From: Ursidibacter arcticus
GTDB lineage: Bacteria; Pseudomonadota; Gammaproteobacteria; Enterobacterales; Pasteurellaceae
Assembly: GCF_009761375.1 (NCBI RefSeq)
Contig: NZ_LEKM01000116.1
Span: 1 to 64,000, forward strand
DNA length: 64,000 nucleotides
Reading direction: 5' to 3'
Shown: positions 13,913 through 25,057 of the stretch, piece after piece
How positions within the stretch are numbered: position 1 is the stretch's first letter
Layout of the letters: every line of letters begins with the position of its first letter
Notes under the pieces: model-generated
Told to the model about the DNA's origin: nothing
What the model saw: only the letters and a program-made list of their open reading frames with translations
Database searches by the model: none
Made by a program: the position numbers and the translations under genes

Positions 13913-14725
13913 ATGCGTTTAAAATCCTTAGCGTTCGCTATCTCTACTCTTTTCTTAACAGCTCAAGCTAATGCAACTGATTTATCTAAAGAAACGGAAG
14001 CATACAAAAATTTTGTTGTAGCTCAAATTGATAATTTGGTTTCAGACACAGAAAAATTTGTGAGTTATTTAAAAGCAGGAGATTTGCAAAAAGCAAAACA
14101 GATCTACCCGCTTGCACGTATGTATTTTGAACGTTCAGAACCTATTGCAGAAAGTTTTGGCGATTTAGATCCTCGTATTGATGCTCGTTTAGCTGATTTA
14201 GCTGAAGAAGGCAAAACTGAAAAAGATTGGTCAGGATTCCATAAAATAGAACAAGTTCTTTGGGAGAAAAACACCACTAAAGGAACAGAAGAAACTGCAG
14301 ATCAGTTATTAAAAGATGTTAAAGAGCTGCGTGCAAAAATTCCAACAGCTGAAGTAACACCAGAATTAATGATTACTGGTGCAGTAGATTTATTAAATGA
14401 AGTTTCAACGACAAAAGTAACGGGTGAAGAAGAAATTTATTCAAAAACAGACCTTTACGATTTTAAAGCAAACATTGAAGGGGCTGAAAAAATCTATGAA
14501 TTATTCAAAGAAAAATTAGAGAAAAAAGATCCAAAACTATCTAAAGAAATTGCCACTCGCTTTGCTGAAGTAAATGGATTACTAGATAAACATAATCAAG
14601 CCAAAGGTAGCTATGATTACGTTGGTTACGATAAATTATCTGATAAAGAGATTAAAGCTCTTGCAGAAGCTGTAAATAAATTAGGTGAACCTCTTGCTCA
14701 AATGGGTATTCTACTAGCGAAATAA
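13913..14725 (+). CDS. efeO: Iron uptake protein EfeO (imelysin family)
   Basis: 270 residues with a signal peptide (MRLKSLAFAISTLFLTAQAN), placing it in the periplasm. EfeO is thought to pass ferrous iron, or iron oxidised by EfeB, to the EfeU permease. The mature chain is the M75/imelysin domain with the HxxE metal motif at His110-Glu113 (GFHKIEQ) and the ERSEPIAESFGDLDPRID helix. It lacks the N-terminal cupredoxin domain of the E. coli protein, as is common in shorter EfeO (EfeM-like) forms. It is first of three genes; efeB starts 9 bases after its stop. AAGGAGCC supports the start. Confidence 0.92.
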   Translation: MRLKSLAFAISTLFLTAQANATDLSKETEAYKNFVVAQIDNLVSDTEKFVSYLKAGDLQKAKQIYPLARMYFERSEPIAESFGDLDPRIDARLADLAEEGKTEKDWSGFHKIEQVLWEKNTTKGTEETADQLLKDVKELRAKIPTAEVTPELMITGAVDLLNEVSTTKVTGEEEIYSKTDLYDFKANIEGAEKIYELFKEKLEKKDPKLSKEIATRFAEVNGLLDKHNQAKGSYDYVGYDKLSDKEIKALAEAVNKLGEPLAQMGILLAK

Positions 14726-14734
14726 GGAATTATT

Positions 14735-15934
14735 ATGAGCGATCAACATAATCAAAATGCTCGCCGTGATTTCTTAAAACAAGCAACCTTAATCAGTGCC
14801 AGTCTAATGGCTGGCACTGCCTATGCTTTAGAACCGCGAGTTCCCTCACAAATTAAAAACCTCTATCCATTTTTTGGTACACATCAACAAGGTATTGCCA
14901 CTCCCGCACAAAAACAGATCTATTTTATGGTGTTGGATTTACACACTCACGATATTCAAGAAATCAAAGAGATGTTTAAAACGTGGACGACATATAGTGC
15001 TAATTTAACCTCTGGAAAGAATGTAAAAAACTATGGCTCAAATACTTATATTCCACCAATAGACACAGGTGAAGCAGACGGTCTAAATCCACATAATCTA
15101 ACCTTAACCTTTGGTATTAGCCCAACTTTCTTTGAAAAATTAGGTATTACCAAGTTAAAACCGAAAGCATTAAATCCCCTTCCTCACTTCCCTCGTGATC
15201 AATTAAAAGAGCATTACAGCGGTGGCGATATTTGTATCCAAGCCTGTGCAGACGATCCTCAAATTGCTTTTCACGCAGTACGAAATTTAGTGCGTGTTGC
15301 TCGCTCTAAAATTACAATGCGTTGGAGCCAATCAGGTTTTAATTCCTTTGAAAATGGTGATACCCCTCGTAACTTATTTGGCTTTAAAGACGGTACGGGT
15401 AATCCACAAGGTGAAGCCTTGAACGAAACAGTATGGTGCAGTGAAAATGATTGGCTCAAAAATGGTTCTTATTTGGTTGCTCGCCGTATTCAAATGCACT
15501 TAGAAACTTGGGATCGCACGAATTTGAATGGACAAGAAGAAACCTTTGGTCGCCATCGTGATTCAGGCGCTCCATTAGGTGAGAAAAAAGAGTTTGATGC
15601 TGTTGATTTAGAGAAAAAAGATGAAAAAGGCAATGTCGTTATTCCTGAAATTTCACATCTTCATCTTGCGAAGAAAACAGGCTTACAAATACTTCGCCGT
15701 TCTTTCTCTTATGCGAGTGGTGTTGATCCTAAAACAGGGCAATTTGATGCTGGGCTACTTTTTATTTCATTCCAAAAAGATCCTGCACAATTTATTACGA
15801 TCCAAAACAGTTTAGGCAATATAGACAAAATGAACGAATATATCACTCACATCGGCAGTGGCTTATTTGCTTGTTTTGCAGGGGTAAAAGATGAAAATGA
15901 TTACTTGGGCAAAGCATTATTTGATCAAATTTAA
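14735..15934 (+). CDS. efeB: Dye-decolorising heme peroxidase EfeB
   Basis: 399 residues beginning with a Tat signal (NARRDFLKQ, twin Arg at 10-11, then a hydrophobic stretch ending AYA), so it is exported folded with its heme. DyP family marks are GFKDGTGNP, the distal Asp motif, and RHRDSGAPLG with the following SYASGVDP/GLLFISFQ segments around the heme pocket. In EfeUOB systems it oxidises Fe(II) for uptake or releases iron from heme. It is the middle gene of the operon, and its last codons overlap the start of the efeU reading frame by 44 bases. Confidence 0.94.
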   Translation: MSDQHNQNARRDFLKQATLISASLMAGTAYALEPRVPSQIKNLYPFFGTHQQGIATPAQKQIYFMVLDLHTHDIQEIKEMFKTWTTYSANLTSGKNVKNYGSNTYIPPIDTGEADGLNPHNLTLTFGISPTFFEKLGITKLKPKALNPLPHFPRDQLKEHYSGGDICIQACADDPQIAFHAVRNLVRVARSKITMRWSQSGFNSFENGDTPRNLFGFKDGTGNPQGEALNETVWCSENDWLKNGSYLVARRIQMHLETWDRTNLNGQEETFGRHRDSGAPLGEKKEFDAVDLEKKDEKGNVVIPEISHLHLAKKTGLQILRRSFSYASGVDPKTGQFDAGLLFISFQKDPAQFITIQNSLGNIDKMNEYITHIGSGLFACFAGVKDENDYLGKALFDQI

Positions 15935-17612
15935 CCACCTTATTGCACTAGCTACGCTCAGCATTACGCTGAGCGTTTGTGCTTATGCAAAAGTAGAAAC
16001 CAGCCATCTTTTTGTGTATCTTTCTGATGCAATGGCTGAAGTGAAACGAGGTGAAATTGCAAAATCTCAGCCGTATCTTACCGCTTTAAAACAGGAGTTT
16101 GAAGCGATCCCAACTCATCAATCAAATGCTGGACAAGCGGTCAGTTCTGCAATTTCTTTTGCAATTAACCAACCGAGTTTAACCACCTTTGAGCAACTTT
16201 CAAAAGCGCTTTATACCTTTGAAAAAGAGCAAAATCCCGTAGATTACAACCAAAAACGACAACAATTCGCTAAACGTGTATTGCCTGTTTATCAACAATT
16301 AGCCAAAGCGGTTTCAGAGTAAGATTTAACCGAAACTCAAATTATCTTTAAGCGGTTCAATAGCACTTGGACGGCAAATGAAAAAGTCGTTCGGGAAACT
16401 AGTTTAGGACACTACGGGCAAATAGAAACAGCAATGACATTACTACGCATTGCAATGCTTTCTGAGCCGACAAACTTTGCAGAAATGCAAAAACAGGCGA
16501 TGGCATTAGGGCAAGCTTTAAATGACTTTAAACAAGGTAATACCCTTCAACCACAAGCATCAAACTTAGCGAATGCTCCACAAACATTAGCAGAAGGTAT
16601 TCAACTCTTAGAAAAGAGCCATCAAGCTTTTGAAAATAACCAATCTGAACAAGCCAGAGCGGATATCACACTTTTTATTCAACAATGGGCAATTTTTGAA
16701 GGAGATGTCCGTACTCGTAATAGTACGCTCTATACTAAAATTGAAAGCGATTTGCCAATTATTATGGTAAAAGGCAACAATCCAGATAATTTACAGCATT
16801 TTCAACAACTTATCAGCGAAATGAAACAGCTTGATACCGCTAAACATTATACGGCGATTGATGCAATGCTCATTTTATTACGCGAAGGATTAGAAGCCTT
16901 ACTCATTATTATGGCATTGCTCACCACTTTAAATGTCGCTAATCAACCCACTGCTAAACGTTGGGTTTATGCTGGTGCAGGTTTAGGGCTAATGGCTAGT
17001 ATTGCAGGAGCAATGGCATTACATCTACTCTTCCCTGCGATTTCTGCTGGTACAAACCGAGAAATTTTAGAAGGTGTAGTTGGTGTGGTTGCAGTGCTGA
17101 TGATGTTATTTGTTGGGGCTTGGCTACATCGCAAATCATCTATTCAAGGTTGGCAACAATTTGTGAATAAACAGGTTAGTCAAGCACTAGCAACTGGTAG
17201 CTTAGTTTCTATGCTATCTCTTAGTTTCTTATCCGTATTCAGAGAAGGAGCAGAAACAATTTTATTCTATGCAGGAATGTTACCGCTTATTAGCACACAA
17301 GATCTCATTTTGGGCTTGATGCTAGCCGTTGCATTATTGGTATTCATCGCGTTTATAATGGCATTTTCATCTAAAAAATTGCCTATACACCATCTATTTA
17401 AAGTAATGACACTACTTATCTACGGGCTAGGATTTAAAATTTTAGGGGTAAGTATTCACGCTTTACAACTTACGCAAGTTATCCCAAGAAGTGTTGTTGA
17501 TAACTTAAGTAGCATACCTGAAATTGGTTTTTATGCCTCTTGGCAAGGGGTTATTGCACAGCTTGTCTATCTTGCTCTTATACCGATTGTTGCGAAATTC
17601 TTTAAGAATTAA
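15891..17612 (+). pseudogene. efeU: FTR1-type iron permease EfeU, split by an in-frame TAA
   Basis: Two open frames (15891-16322 and 16434-17612) are in the same phase. The sequence between them translates without interruption (DLTETQIIFKRFNSTWTANE onward) except for the single TAA at 16320-16322. The 5' part has a signal peptide and a periplasmic helical domain. The 3' part has the permease with both iron-binding RExxE motifs (REGLEA and REGAE) and about seven membrane helices. The full frame would encode about 573 residues, normal for the family. One substitution (for example from CAA, AAA or GAA) explains the break. Reinitiation at 16434 would give a permease without a signal peptide. Read-through or a sequencing error is not excluded. 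Confidence 0.88.
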
Positions 17613-17640
17613 ACCATTAGTAGTATATGTCTAAAATTTC

Positions 17641-17675
17641 AGAATAATATTCACTAGTTTGGTGAATATTATTCT
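17641..17675. terminator. Hairpin after the efe operon
   Basis: Perfect 14-bp arms (AGAATAATATTCAC and complement) with a 7-base loop, followed by TTGAAAT. It is AT-rich and stands 28 bases after the efeU stop; a probable transcription end or stability element. Confidence 0.6.
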
Positions 17676-17786
17676 TGAAATATGTAAATAATCCACTCTC
17701 ATAATTTACATATTCTATACAATTTTAAAAGGTATGTAACATATACATAAATAACTCTTTGATTTCATTCTAAATATTTATATTCC

Positions 17787-17812
17787 CAATTTGTGATCTA
17801 ATTCAAAGTTTA
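17787..17812. promoter_or_regulatory. Putative CRP site upstream of glgB
   Basis: TGTGA (17792-17796), six bases, TCAAA (17803-17807), with the flanking AT pattern of CRP sites; the second half-site differs from TCACA. It is about 97 bases before glgB. CRP control of glycogen genes is known in enterics and H. influenzae. Confidence 0.5.
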
Positions 17813-17903
17813 CTATTGTTTTGTAAACTTGTTTTTGATACAGTCCAAATAATAGTTTTATCTATTTTTTTTCTACATTTTGCCTACAAGCTAAGGAGAG
17901 CAA

Positions 17904-20177
17904 ATGAAAAAAATGATTAACTTATCTGACAAAGATGCTCTTTTTATTGAGCAACTCTCTTTAGGCTTATGCAAAGATCCCTTCGCTTTTTTAGGTATTC
18001 ACGCTGTTGCTAAAGGCGTTATTATCCGAGCCTATTTACCCGAAGCCTTAACTGTAACGATTATTGATGAGCAAGCCAATCCTATCGCTCAAATGCAGAA
18101 AATAGATGATCGTGATTTTTTTGCTGTTGAGTTAAGTGGTAAAAAAACAGACTTATCTTACCGCTTACTCGTTGAATATGCTCACATTACCCTTGATATT
18201 GAAGACCCTTACCGTTTCCAATCTCATTTTTCTGATTTTGATAGCTGGCTATTATCTGAAGGCTCACATACTCGTCCTTATGAAAAACTAGGTGCACATT
18301 TAGTTACACAAAATGAAGTCGGAGGTATCCATTTCAGTGTCTGGGCGCCAAATGCCAAACGGGTATCGGTAGTAGGCGATTTCAATTTCTGGGACGGTCG
18401 CCGCCACCCGATGCGTTATCATAGTAATAGCGGTATTTGGGACATTTTTATCCCTAACGCTAAAAAAGGGACACTCTATAAATTTGAAATTTTAGATCAT
18501 AATGGCAAACTTAGATTAAAGTCAGATCCTTATGCTTTCTTTTCGCAATTTCGTCCTGATACTGCATCTGTTGCAACAGGCTTACCCGCCAAAATTGAGA
18601 CCAATGAGCAACGTCGTAAAGCCAATGAGCCTGACCAACCCATTTCCATTTACGAAGTTCATTTAGGTTCGTGGCGTCGTAATCTAGAAAATAATTATTG
18701 GCTAAATTATCAAGAAATTGCCGATGAACTTATTCCTTATGTCAAAGAGATGGGATTTACCCATATTGAGTTATTACCAATATCAGAATTTCCATTTGAC
18801 GGTTCTTGGGGTTACCAGCCGACAGGGCTTTATGCGCCAACAAGCCGATTTGGTTCGCCTGATGGATTACACCATTTAATCAGTAAAGCACACGAAGCAG
18901 GGATAAATGTTATTTTAGATTGGGTTGTTGGACACTTCCCAACTGATGAACACGGGCTAGCCTATTTTGATGGCACACATCTCTATGAGCATTCTGATCC
19001 TAAAGAAGGCTATCACCAAGATTGGAATACCTTAATTTTTAATTATGGTCGCCACGAAGTGCAAAATTACTTATCGGGAAATGCACTCTATTGGGTTGAA
19101 CGTTTTGGCATTGATGCTCTACGGGTTGATGCTGTTGCCTCAATGATTTATCGGGACTATTCACGCAAAGACGGCGAATGGATTCCGAATAAATACGGTG
19201 GACGTGAAAACCTAGAAGCGATTGATTTTCTGCGTAAAACCAACACAATGTTACAAGCTGAAAACCTTGGCAGTATCACTATCGCCGAAGAATCCACGTC
19301 ATTTGCAGGCGTTACTCATTGCCTAAAAGAAAACGGTTTAGGCTTTGATTATAAATGGAATATGGGTTGGATGAACGATACGCTACGTTATATGAGTACC
19401 GATCCTATCTATCGTAAATATCATCATAATTTGATGACATTTGGAATGATGTACCAATATAGCGAGAAATTTATGCTTCCGCTTTCGCACGATGAAGTTG
19501 TTCACGGCAAGTACTCAATGCTTGGGAAAATGCCTGGGGATTGTTGGCAACAATTTGCGAATTTGCGTGCTTATTATGGCTATATGTGGGGCTATCCTGG
19601 TAAAAAATTACTGTTTATGGGCAACGAATTTGCACAAGGTCGTGAATGGAATTTCCAAGAAAGCCTAGATTGGTTCTTGCTTGGAGAAGAAGGCGGTGGC
19701 TGGCACAAAGGTATGCTAAGTTGGGTACGAGACCTCAATCACCTTTACACAAAAACGCCTGCTCTTTATGAATTGGATTATTCTCCTGATGGCTTTGAGT
19801 GGTTAGTTGTTGATGATGCTGAACGTTCTGTATTTGCCTTTGAACGAAAAGCGAAAAAAGGTAACAGTGTTATTGTGGTCAGCAATTTTACCCCTGTTGT
19901 TCGTGAAAATTACCGCATTGGTGTAAATCAACTCGGCGAATATAAAGAAATCTTAAACTCTGACTCGATTTATTATATGGGAAGTAATGTTGGCAACTTT
20001 GGTAAGATCGCTTGTGAAGAACTCCCTTCACACAATAAGCCTTATTCGATCAACTTAACCCTACCTCCGCTTTCTACACTATTTATTGTTTGTGAGCCTT
20101 GTATTCACTCAAACACAACTAAGCTAAACACAAAAAAGACAGTAGCTCGAAACACAAAGAAAACGAAAGGTAAATAG
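17904..20177 (+). CDS. glgB: 1,4-alpha-glucan branching enzyme
   Basis: 757 residues, somewhat longer than E. coli GlgB (728). It cuts alpha-1,4 chains and re-attaches them as alpha-1,6 branches in glycogen. N-terminal CBM48 modules (including [20 protein letters not shown] at about 134-153) precede a GH13 barrel with nucleophile Asp409 (DALRVDAV), acid/base Glu462 (TIAEES) and transition-state Asp530 (LSHDEVVHG). A Lys/Thr-rich basic tail of about 20 residues extends the C-terminus. AAGGAGAGC supports the start. It is the first gene of glgBXCA, 4 bases before glgX. Confidence 0.97.
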   Translation: MKKMINLSDKDALFIEQLSLGLCKDPFAFLGIHAVAKGVIIRAYLPEALTVTIIDEQANPIAQMQKIDDRDFFAVELSGKKTDLSYRLLVEYAHITLDIEDPYRFQSHFSDFDSWLLSEGSHTRPYEKLGAHLVTQNEVGGIHFSVWAPNAKRVSVVGDFNFWDGRRHPMRYHSNSGIWDIFIPNAKKGTLYKFEILDHNGKLRLKSDPYAFFSQFRPDTASVATGLPAKIETNEQRRKANEPDQPISIYEVHLGSWRRNLENNYWLNYQEIADELIPYVKEMGFTHIELLPISEFPFDGSWGYQPTGLYAPTSRFGSPDGLHHLISKAHEAGINVILDWVVGHFPTDEHGLAYFDGTHLYEHSDPKEGYHQDWNTLIFNYGRHEVQNYLSGNALYWVERFGIDALRVDAVASMIYRDYSRKDGEWIPNKYGGRENLEAIDFLRKTNTMLQAENLGSITIAEESTSFAGVTHCLKENGLGFDYKWNMGWMNDTLRYMSTDPIYRKYHHNLMTFGMMYQYSEKFMLPLSHDEVVHGKYSMLGKMPGDCWQQFANLRAYYGYMWGYPGKKLLFMGNEFAQGREWNFQESLDWFLLGEEGGGWHKGMLSWVRDLNHLYTKTPALYELDYSPDGFEWLVVDDAERSVFAFERKAKKGNSVIVVSNFTPVVRENYRIGVNQLGEYKEILNSDSIYYMGSNVGNFGKIACEELPSHNKPYSINLTLPPLSTLFIVCEPCIHSNTTKLNTKKTVARNTKKTKGK

Positions 20178-20181
20178 TGAT

Positions 20182-22164
20182 ATGCAATATCTTACAGGGA
20201 GAGCCTTTCCACTAGGTAGCCAAATAACTAAATTTCAAGGCAAGCAAGGAGTTAATTTTGCAATTTTCTCACGCAAAGCCACCGCTATTGAACTCTGCTT
20301 ATTTAAAGAGCAGAGTGAAATTCGCTTACCAATGGTAAAAAGTGATGATATTTGGCATCTTTTTGTAGCCAATGAAACGGCTAGTTGTGAATATGGCTTT
20401 CGAGTATATGGCGAAACGAACGAAGCAACAGGTAATTTATTTAACCCAAACAAACTATTGCTCGATCCTTATGCGAAAAAAATTATTGGTACGCCTGATT
20501 TAAGTAGTGAAGAGAAAGGAAAATGGTTTCTGTGGAATGATGAACGAGATAATGCACATCTTGCACCAAGATCCGTTGTGATCGATGCTGATTTTGATTG
20601 GCAAAATATTCGCCCACCAATGACACCTTGGGCTGAAACCATTATTTACGAAACACAAGTAAAAGGTTTCAGTAAACTTAACCCTGATATTCCACCTGAA
20701 ATAGCAGGAACATTTGCAGGAATGGCACACCCAAGCTCAATTTCACACTTAAAACGCTTGGGTATTACCGCAGTGGAATTATTGCCAATTACTTATCATA
20801 TTGATGAGCCTCATTTACAAAAAATCGGTTTATCAAATTATTGGGGATATAACGTTATTGGGCATTTTGCTGTTGATCCTGTCTTAGCTTTTGATAAGCA
20901 AAACCCACTAAATGAATTTAAAACACTCGTCAAAACCTTACATCAAGCGAACATTGAAGTGATTTTAGACGTTGTTTTTAACCATACTGCCGAAGCAGGT
21001 AAAGATGGACCAATGCTATCATTACGCGGTATTGATAACAGTGCTTACTATTGGCTTAGTGAACAGCAAGAATATGAAAATTGGAGCGGTTGTGGTAATG
21101 CATTAAATATCCATAGTGAAATGAGTGTCTTACGTTGGGTGATTGATTGTTTAAGCTATTGGGTAACTGAATGCCAAGTTGATGGCTTTCGTTTCGATTT
21201 AGGTGCAATGTTAGGTAGAACACCGAACTTTTCAGATAGGGCTGCATTTTTCACTGCTATTGCAAGCCATTCAACCTTAGCGAATATAAAAATGATTGCA
21301 GAACCTTGGGACATCGGTTCAAATGGCTATCAGCTCGGAGCATTCCCAAAACCTTTTGCAGAATGGAATGATCGTTATCGTGATGAAATGCGTCAATTTT
21401 TCTTAACCACAAGCGGTCAGTTAAGTTCATTTGCTCGTAAATTTGCGGGAAGTGATGATATTTTTGGACATAACCGCTTACCTAATAGCAGTATCAATTT
21501 TATTACTGCTCACGATGGCTTTACATTACAAGATCTAGTCAGCTACAACCAAAAACATAATCACGCCAATGGTGAAAATAACCGAGATGGACATCACCGT
21601 AACCTAAGTAACAATTACGGAATTGAAGGTGAAACAAATGATCCTAACATTCTAGCTAAACGAGATGCTGCCCGTAGAGCCCTATTAGCTACACTCCTAC
21701 TCTCTGCTGGTACACCAATGATACTTGCTGGAGATGAGTTAGGGCATACTCAACAAGGTAATAATAATAGTTATTGCCAAGATAACCCTATCACTTGGAT
21801 TGATTGGCAAAAAGCAGATCAATCCTTAATTGACTATGTGGCGACGCTTATTCAACTACGCAAACATATTCCATTACTTTCACACAATCAATGGTGGAAA
21901 ACTGAATCAGTTCAATGGCTGAATAAAAACAACACCCCTATTTCACATAATGAATGGCACGATGAAAGCATTCGATCGTTAATGATCTTACTTGAAAATC
22001 AATGGCTTATTTTGATTAACGCCACACAAACAACACAACAATTTTTACTCCCAGAAGGACAATGGCAAACCCTTTTAGGTATAGAAAAGGCAACTCTGAT
22101 GACTGATACGCAATCCGTTACTCTCGACCACTTAGGAGTATGCGTACTTCAAAGGATTATTTAA
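20182..22164 (+). CDS. glgX: Glycogen debranching enzyme
   Basis: 660 residues (E. coli 657). It hydrolyses alpha-1,6 branches left after phosphorylase has trimmed glycogen. It has an N-terminal CBM48-like module (FPLGSQITKFQGKQGVNFAI) and a GH13 domain with VDGFRFDLGAML (nucleophile Asp), MIAEPWD (acid/base Glu) and NFITAHDGFTL (third Asp). It lies 4 bases after glgB and 25 before glgC, in a single operon. Confidence 0.96.
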   Translation: MQYLTGRAFPLGSQITKFQGKQGVNFAIFSRKATAIELCLFKEQSEIRLPMVKSDDIWHLFVANETASCEYGFRVYGETNEATGNLFNPNKLLLDPYAKKIIGTPDLSSEEKGKWFLWNDERDNAHLAPRSVVIDADFDWQNIRPPMTPWAETIIYETQVKGFSKLNPDIPPEIAGTFAGMAHPSSISHLKRLGITAVELLPITYHIDEPHLQKIGLSNYWGYNVIGHFAVDPVLAFDKQNPLNEFKTLVKTLHQANIEVILDVVFNHTAEAGKDGPMLSLRGIDNSAYYWLSEQQEYENWSGCGNALNIHSEMSVLRWVIDCLSYWVTECQVDGFRFDLGAMLGRTPNFSDRAAFFTAIASHSTLANIKMIAEPWDIGSNGYQLGAFPKPFAEWNDRYRDEMRQFFLTTSGQLSSFARKFAGSDDIFGHNRLPNSSINFITAHDGFTLQDLVSYNQKHNHANGENNRDGHHRNLSNNYGIEGETNDPNILAKRDAARRALLATLLLSAGTPMILAGDELGHTQQGNNNSYCQDNPITWIDWQKADQSLIDYVATLIQLRKHIPLLSHNQWWKTESVQWLNKNNTPISHNEWHDESIRSLMILLENQWLILINATQTTQQFLLPEGQWQTLLGIEKATLMTDTQSVTLDHLGVCVLQRII

Positions 22165-22189
22165 AATTCACTTAATTGGAGATAACAAA

Positions 22190-23485
22190 ATGCTAAAACA
22201 GGAAGCATCAACAGACAGACGTAACTTAGCCGCCCAAACCCTTGTGTTAATTCTTGCTGGGGGACGTGGTTCTCGCCTTTACGAACTTACAGATATGCGT
22301 GCAAAACCTGCCGTCTATTTTGGGGGAAGCCGCCGAATTATTGACTTTGCATTATCTAACTGTATCAACTCAAATCTACTGAAAATTGGGGTTATTACCC
22401 AGTATGCGGCTCACTCACTACTCCGCCATTTACAACGTGGTTGGTCATTCTTACCTTATGAGCGTAACCAATATATTGATATGCTCCCCGCACGTCAGCA
22501 AATTGATGATAAAACGTGGTATCGTGGTACAGCTGATGCGGTTTATCAAAATATGGAAATGATGAAATCACACTATCGCCCAAAATATGTTGTGATCTTA
22601 GCTGGCGATCATATCTATAAAATGAACTATAACAAAATGTTAGAAGATCACGTTGATTCTGGTGCTAAATGTACTGTTGGCTGTATTGAAGTACCAAGAG
22701 AACAAGCCACTGAATTTGGCGTAATGGCAGTTAATGAAAAATTAAAAGTAAAAGCCTTTGTTGAAAAACCAAGTGATCCACCTGCAATGCCTGACAAACC
22801 TAATTCATCATTAGCATCAATGGGAATTTATGTATTTGATGCGGATTATCTGTATGAAATGCTCGAACAAGAAGTTAGCAATCCAGATACTTCTCACGAT
22901 TTTGGTAAAGACATCATTCCAAAAGCCGTAGAACAAGGCGTAATCTACGCTCACCCATTTGAACGCTCGTGTGAAGGTCGTAATACCACAGGTGCAATTT
23001 ACTGGCGTGATGTGGGGACTATTGACAGCTACTGGTCGGCACATATGGATTTAGTCAGTGAAAAACCACAGCTCGATCTTTATGATGAGTCTTGGCCAAT
23101 TCACGGTCGTCCACAACAGACTGCACCTGCACGTTTCTTCTATAAAAAATCGCGTGCACATACCCTTGACAATTCCTTAATTGCAGGTGGCTGTGTTATC
23201 ACTGATGCAGAAATCAGTAATTCCGTTTTATTTGGGCGTGTACACGTTAATGAGGATAGTATCATTGAACAAGCCGTTATCCTACCGCAGGTAAAAATTG
23301 GGCGGAATTGTGTAATTAAACGAGCCGTTGTCGATCGCCATTGTGATATTCCTGACGGCTTGCAGATCGGTGTTGATCCTGAACAAGATGCCAAATATTT
23401 CCGTATCAGTAAAAACGGTATTGTATTAGTTTGCCAAAAAATGTTGGATAAATTAGCTAAAGAAAAAGCATCTCAAACAGCGTAA
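22190..23485 (+). CDS. glgC: Glucose-1-phosphate adenylyltransferase
   Basis: 431 residues, the standard length. It makes ADP-glucose from glucose-1-phosphate and ATP, the committed step of glycogen synthesis. The nucleotide-binding loop LAGGRGSRL is at about residues 22-30, and the DMRAKPAVYFGG segment, the FVEKP motif and a C-terminal left-handed beta-helix follow. The Arg-containing N-terminus (STDRRNLAAQ) resembles allosterically regulated bacterial forms. A GC-rich hairpin and a terminator-like hairpin lie between it and glgA. Confidence 0.97.
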   Translation: MLKQEASTDRRNLAAQTLVLILAGGRGSRLYELTDMRAKPAVYFGGSRRIIDFALSNCINSNLLKIGVITQYAAHSLLRHLQRGWSFLPYERNQYIDMLPARQQIDDKTWYRGTADAVYQNMEMMKSHYRPKYVVILAGDHIYKMNYNKMLEDHVDSGAKCTVGCIEVPREQATEFGVMAVNEKLKVKAFVEKPSDPPAMPDKPNSSLASMGIYVFDADYLYEMLEQEVSNPDTSHDFGKDIIPKAVEQGVIYAHPFERSCEGRNTTGAIYWRDVGTIDSYWSAHMDLVSEKPQLDLYDESWPIHGRPQQTAPARFFYKKSRAHTLDNSLIAGGCVITDAEISNSVLFGRVHVNEDSIIEQAVILPQVKIGRNCVIKRAVVDRHCDIPDGLQIGVDPEQDAKYFRISKNGIVLVCQKMLDKLAKEKASQTA

Positions 23486-23516
23486 ATATCATATACTTAG
23501 ATATAATCTATAAGAA

Positions 23517-23538
23517 CGGACGCCACGCTTGGCGTCCG
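23517..23538. repeat. Hairpin between glgC and glgA
   Basis: Perfect 9-bp stem CGGACGCCA / TGGCGTCCG with a 4-base loop and no T-run. It may stabilise the upstream mRNA or be a repeat-family element. Confidence 0.55.
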
Positions 23539-23565
23539 AATCAAAACACTTTGTCAATAATCTGA

Positions 23566-23590
23566 AGCGGTAAGATCCGCTGATTTTTTT
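23566..23590 (+). terminator. Terminator-like hairpin before glgA
   Basis: Stem AGCGG / CCGCT followed by GATTTTTTT, 25 bases before the glgA ATG. It could attenuate glgA relative to glgBXC. The stem contains an uptake-word core (AAGCGGT). Confidence 0.5.
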
Positions 23591-23614
23591 GCACATTTAA
23601 TTTGGTAATAGGAA

Positions 23615-25048
23615 ATGAAAATTTTACATATTGGCTCAGAAATGTATCCGCTTATTAAGACAGGGGGCCTAGCTGATGTACTCGGTGCATTGCCTTATGC
23701 ACAACAAGCAATGGGTAATGATGTGCGTGTTATTTTACCACTCTATCCCCAAGTTGCAGAAAAAATAGGTGAAACCCAAGAAGTCGCAACAATCGGAACT
23801 TTTGCCGGTGTTGTTACGCTACGTTTTGCCTATTTCAACGGTTTAGGGGTCTATGTGATTGATGCCCCGCATTTATTCAATCGTCGCTTACCCTACTATG
23901 ATGATAACTATCAAGACTACGGCGATAACTACAAACGTTTTGCACTGTTAAGTTACCTAGGTGCACAACTCGCTGAAGGGCTAGATCACTGGTGGGGACG
24001 TGCAGATATTTTACACGCACACGATTGGCAAGCAGGTTTAGCTTGTGCTTATTTAAAAAGCTGGCACAGCCCTGTAAAAAGTATCTTCACTATCCATAAT
24101 ATTGCTTACCCAGGACGTTTCCAAGGCTATCATCTCGCTGAATTAGGTTTGCCTTGGGAATTTTTCTCTCCCTACGGCTTAGAATTCTATGGAGAAATGT
24201 CCTACTTAAAAGCAGGCTTGTTCTACGCAGATAGAATTACGACAGTTAGCCCAACTTATGCTCAAGAAATTACCGAACATATTGCAGGTGGCGGTATGCA
24301 CGGACTATTGCAAACACGTCAAGCCGAAGGACGTTTATACGGTATTTTAAATGGTGTTGATGATACAGTTTGGAACCCTGAAACAGACAACCATATCATT
24401 TCAAACTATCGAGCTAGTTATATGCAAGGTAAAGCAAAAAATAAAGCTGAACTACAACGCTATTTTGGCTTACCTGAAGAAAAAGATGCGTTACTCTTTG
24501 TGATGGTTACACGCTTAACGGAACAAAAAGGGGCGGATTTCTTACTTGCTAAAATAGATGAAATAATGCAACACCCCGTACAGCTTATTGTACTTGGTAG
24601 TGGTTCACCTGATTTAGAAAATGCATTACGCTACGCACAATCTCGTTATCCTCAACAAATTGGCTTAAAAATTGGCTATGATGAAGCACTTTCTCATCAA
24701 ATTATTGCAGGCGGAGATGTTATTCTAGTCCCAAGTCGATTTGAGCCTTGTGGTTTAACCCAGCTTTATGGCTTAAAATATGGCACATTACCGCTTGTGC
24801 GTAAAACAGGTGGATTGGCTGATACGGTCAATGATAGCCATAAAGAAAGCATTGAAAATCGCACTGCCACAGGTTTTGTCTTTAAACACCCTGATGCAGA
24901 TGACTTTATGGAAGCTACACTACGAGCTATCAATTTATGGAAAAAACAAAAATTGTGGTCTAGCGTACGCCAAAATGCTCTCGCACAAGATTTTGGTTGG
25001 GCAAAAGTAGCCGAACAATATCAAGCACTTTATCGAGAAGTGGCTTAG
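23615..25048 (+). CDS. glgA: Glycogen synthase
   Basis: 477 residues (E. coli 477). A GT5 enzyme, it adds glucose from ADP-glucose to growing alpha-1,4 chains. The N-terminal substrate loop is clear (KTGGLADV, Lys15), as are ILHAHDWQAG, TIHNIAYPG and the C-terminal VPSRFEPCGLTQLYGLKYGT donor-binding motif. It is separated from glgC by 129 bases with two hairpins. The glycogen phosphorylase gene glgP, next in E. coli and H. influenzae, is not here. Confidence 0.97.
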   Translation: MKILHIGSEMYPLIKTGGLADVLGALPYAQQAMGNDVRVILPLYPQVAEKIGETQEVATIGTFAGVVTLRFAYFNGLGVYVIDAPHLFNRRLPYYDDNYQDYGDNYKRFALLSYLGAQLAEGLDHWWGRADILHAHDWQAGLACAYLKSWHSPVKSIFTIHNIAYPGRFQGYHLAELGLPWEFFSPYGLEFYGEMSYLKAGLFYADRITTVSPTYAQEITEHIAGGGMHGLLQTRQAEGRLYGILNGVDDTVWNPETDNHIISNYRASYMQGKAKNKAELQRYFGLPEEKDALLFVMVTRLTEQKGADFLLAKIDEIMQHPVQLIVLGSGSPDLENALRYAQSRYPQQIGLKIGYDEALSHQIIAGGDVILVPSRFEPCGLTQLYGLKYGTLPLVRKTGGLADTVNDSHKESIENRTATGFVFKHPDADDFMEATLRAINLWKKQKLWSSVRQNALAQDFGWAKVAEQYQALYREVA

Positions 25049-25057
25049 TTCTATACA

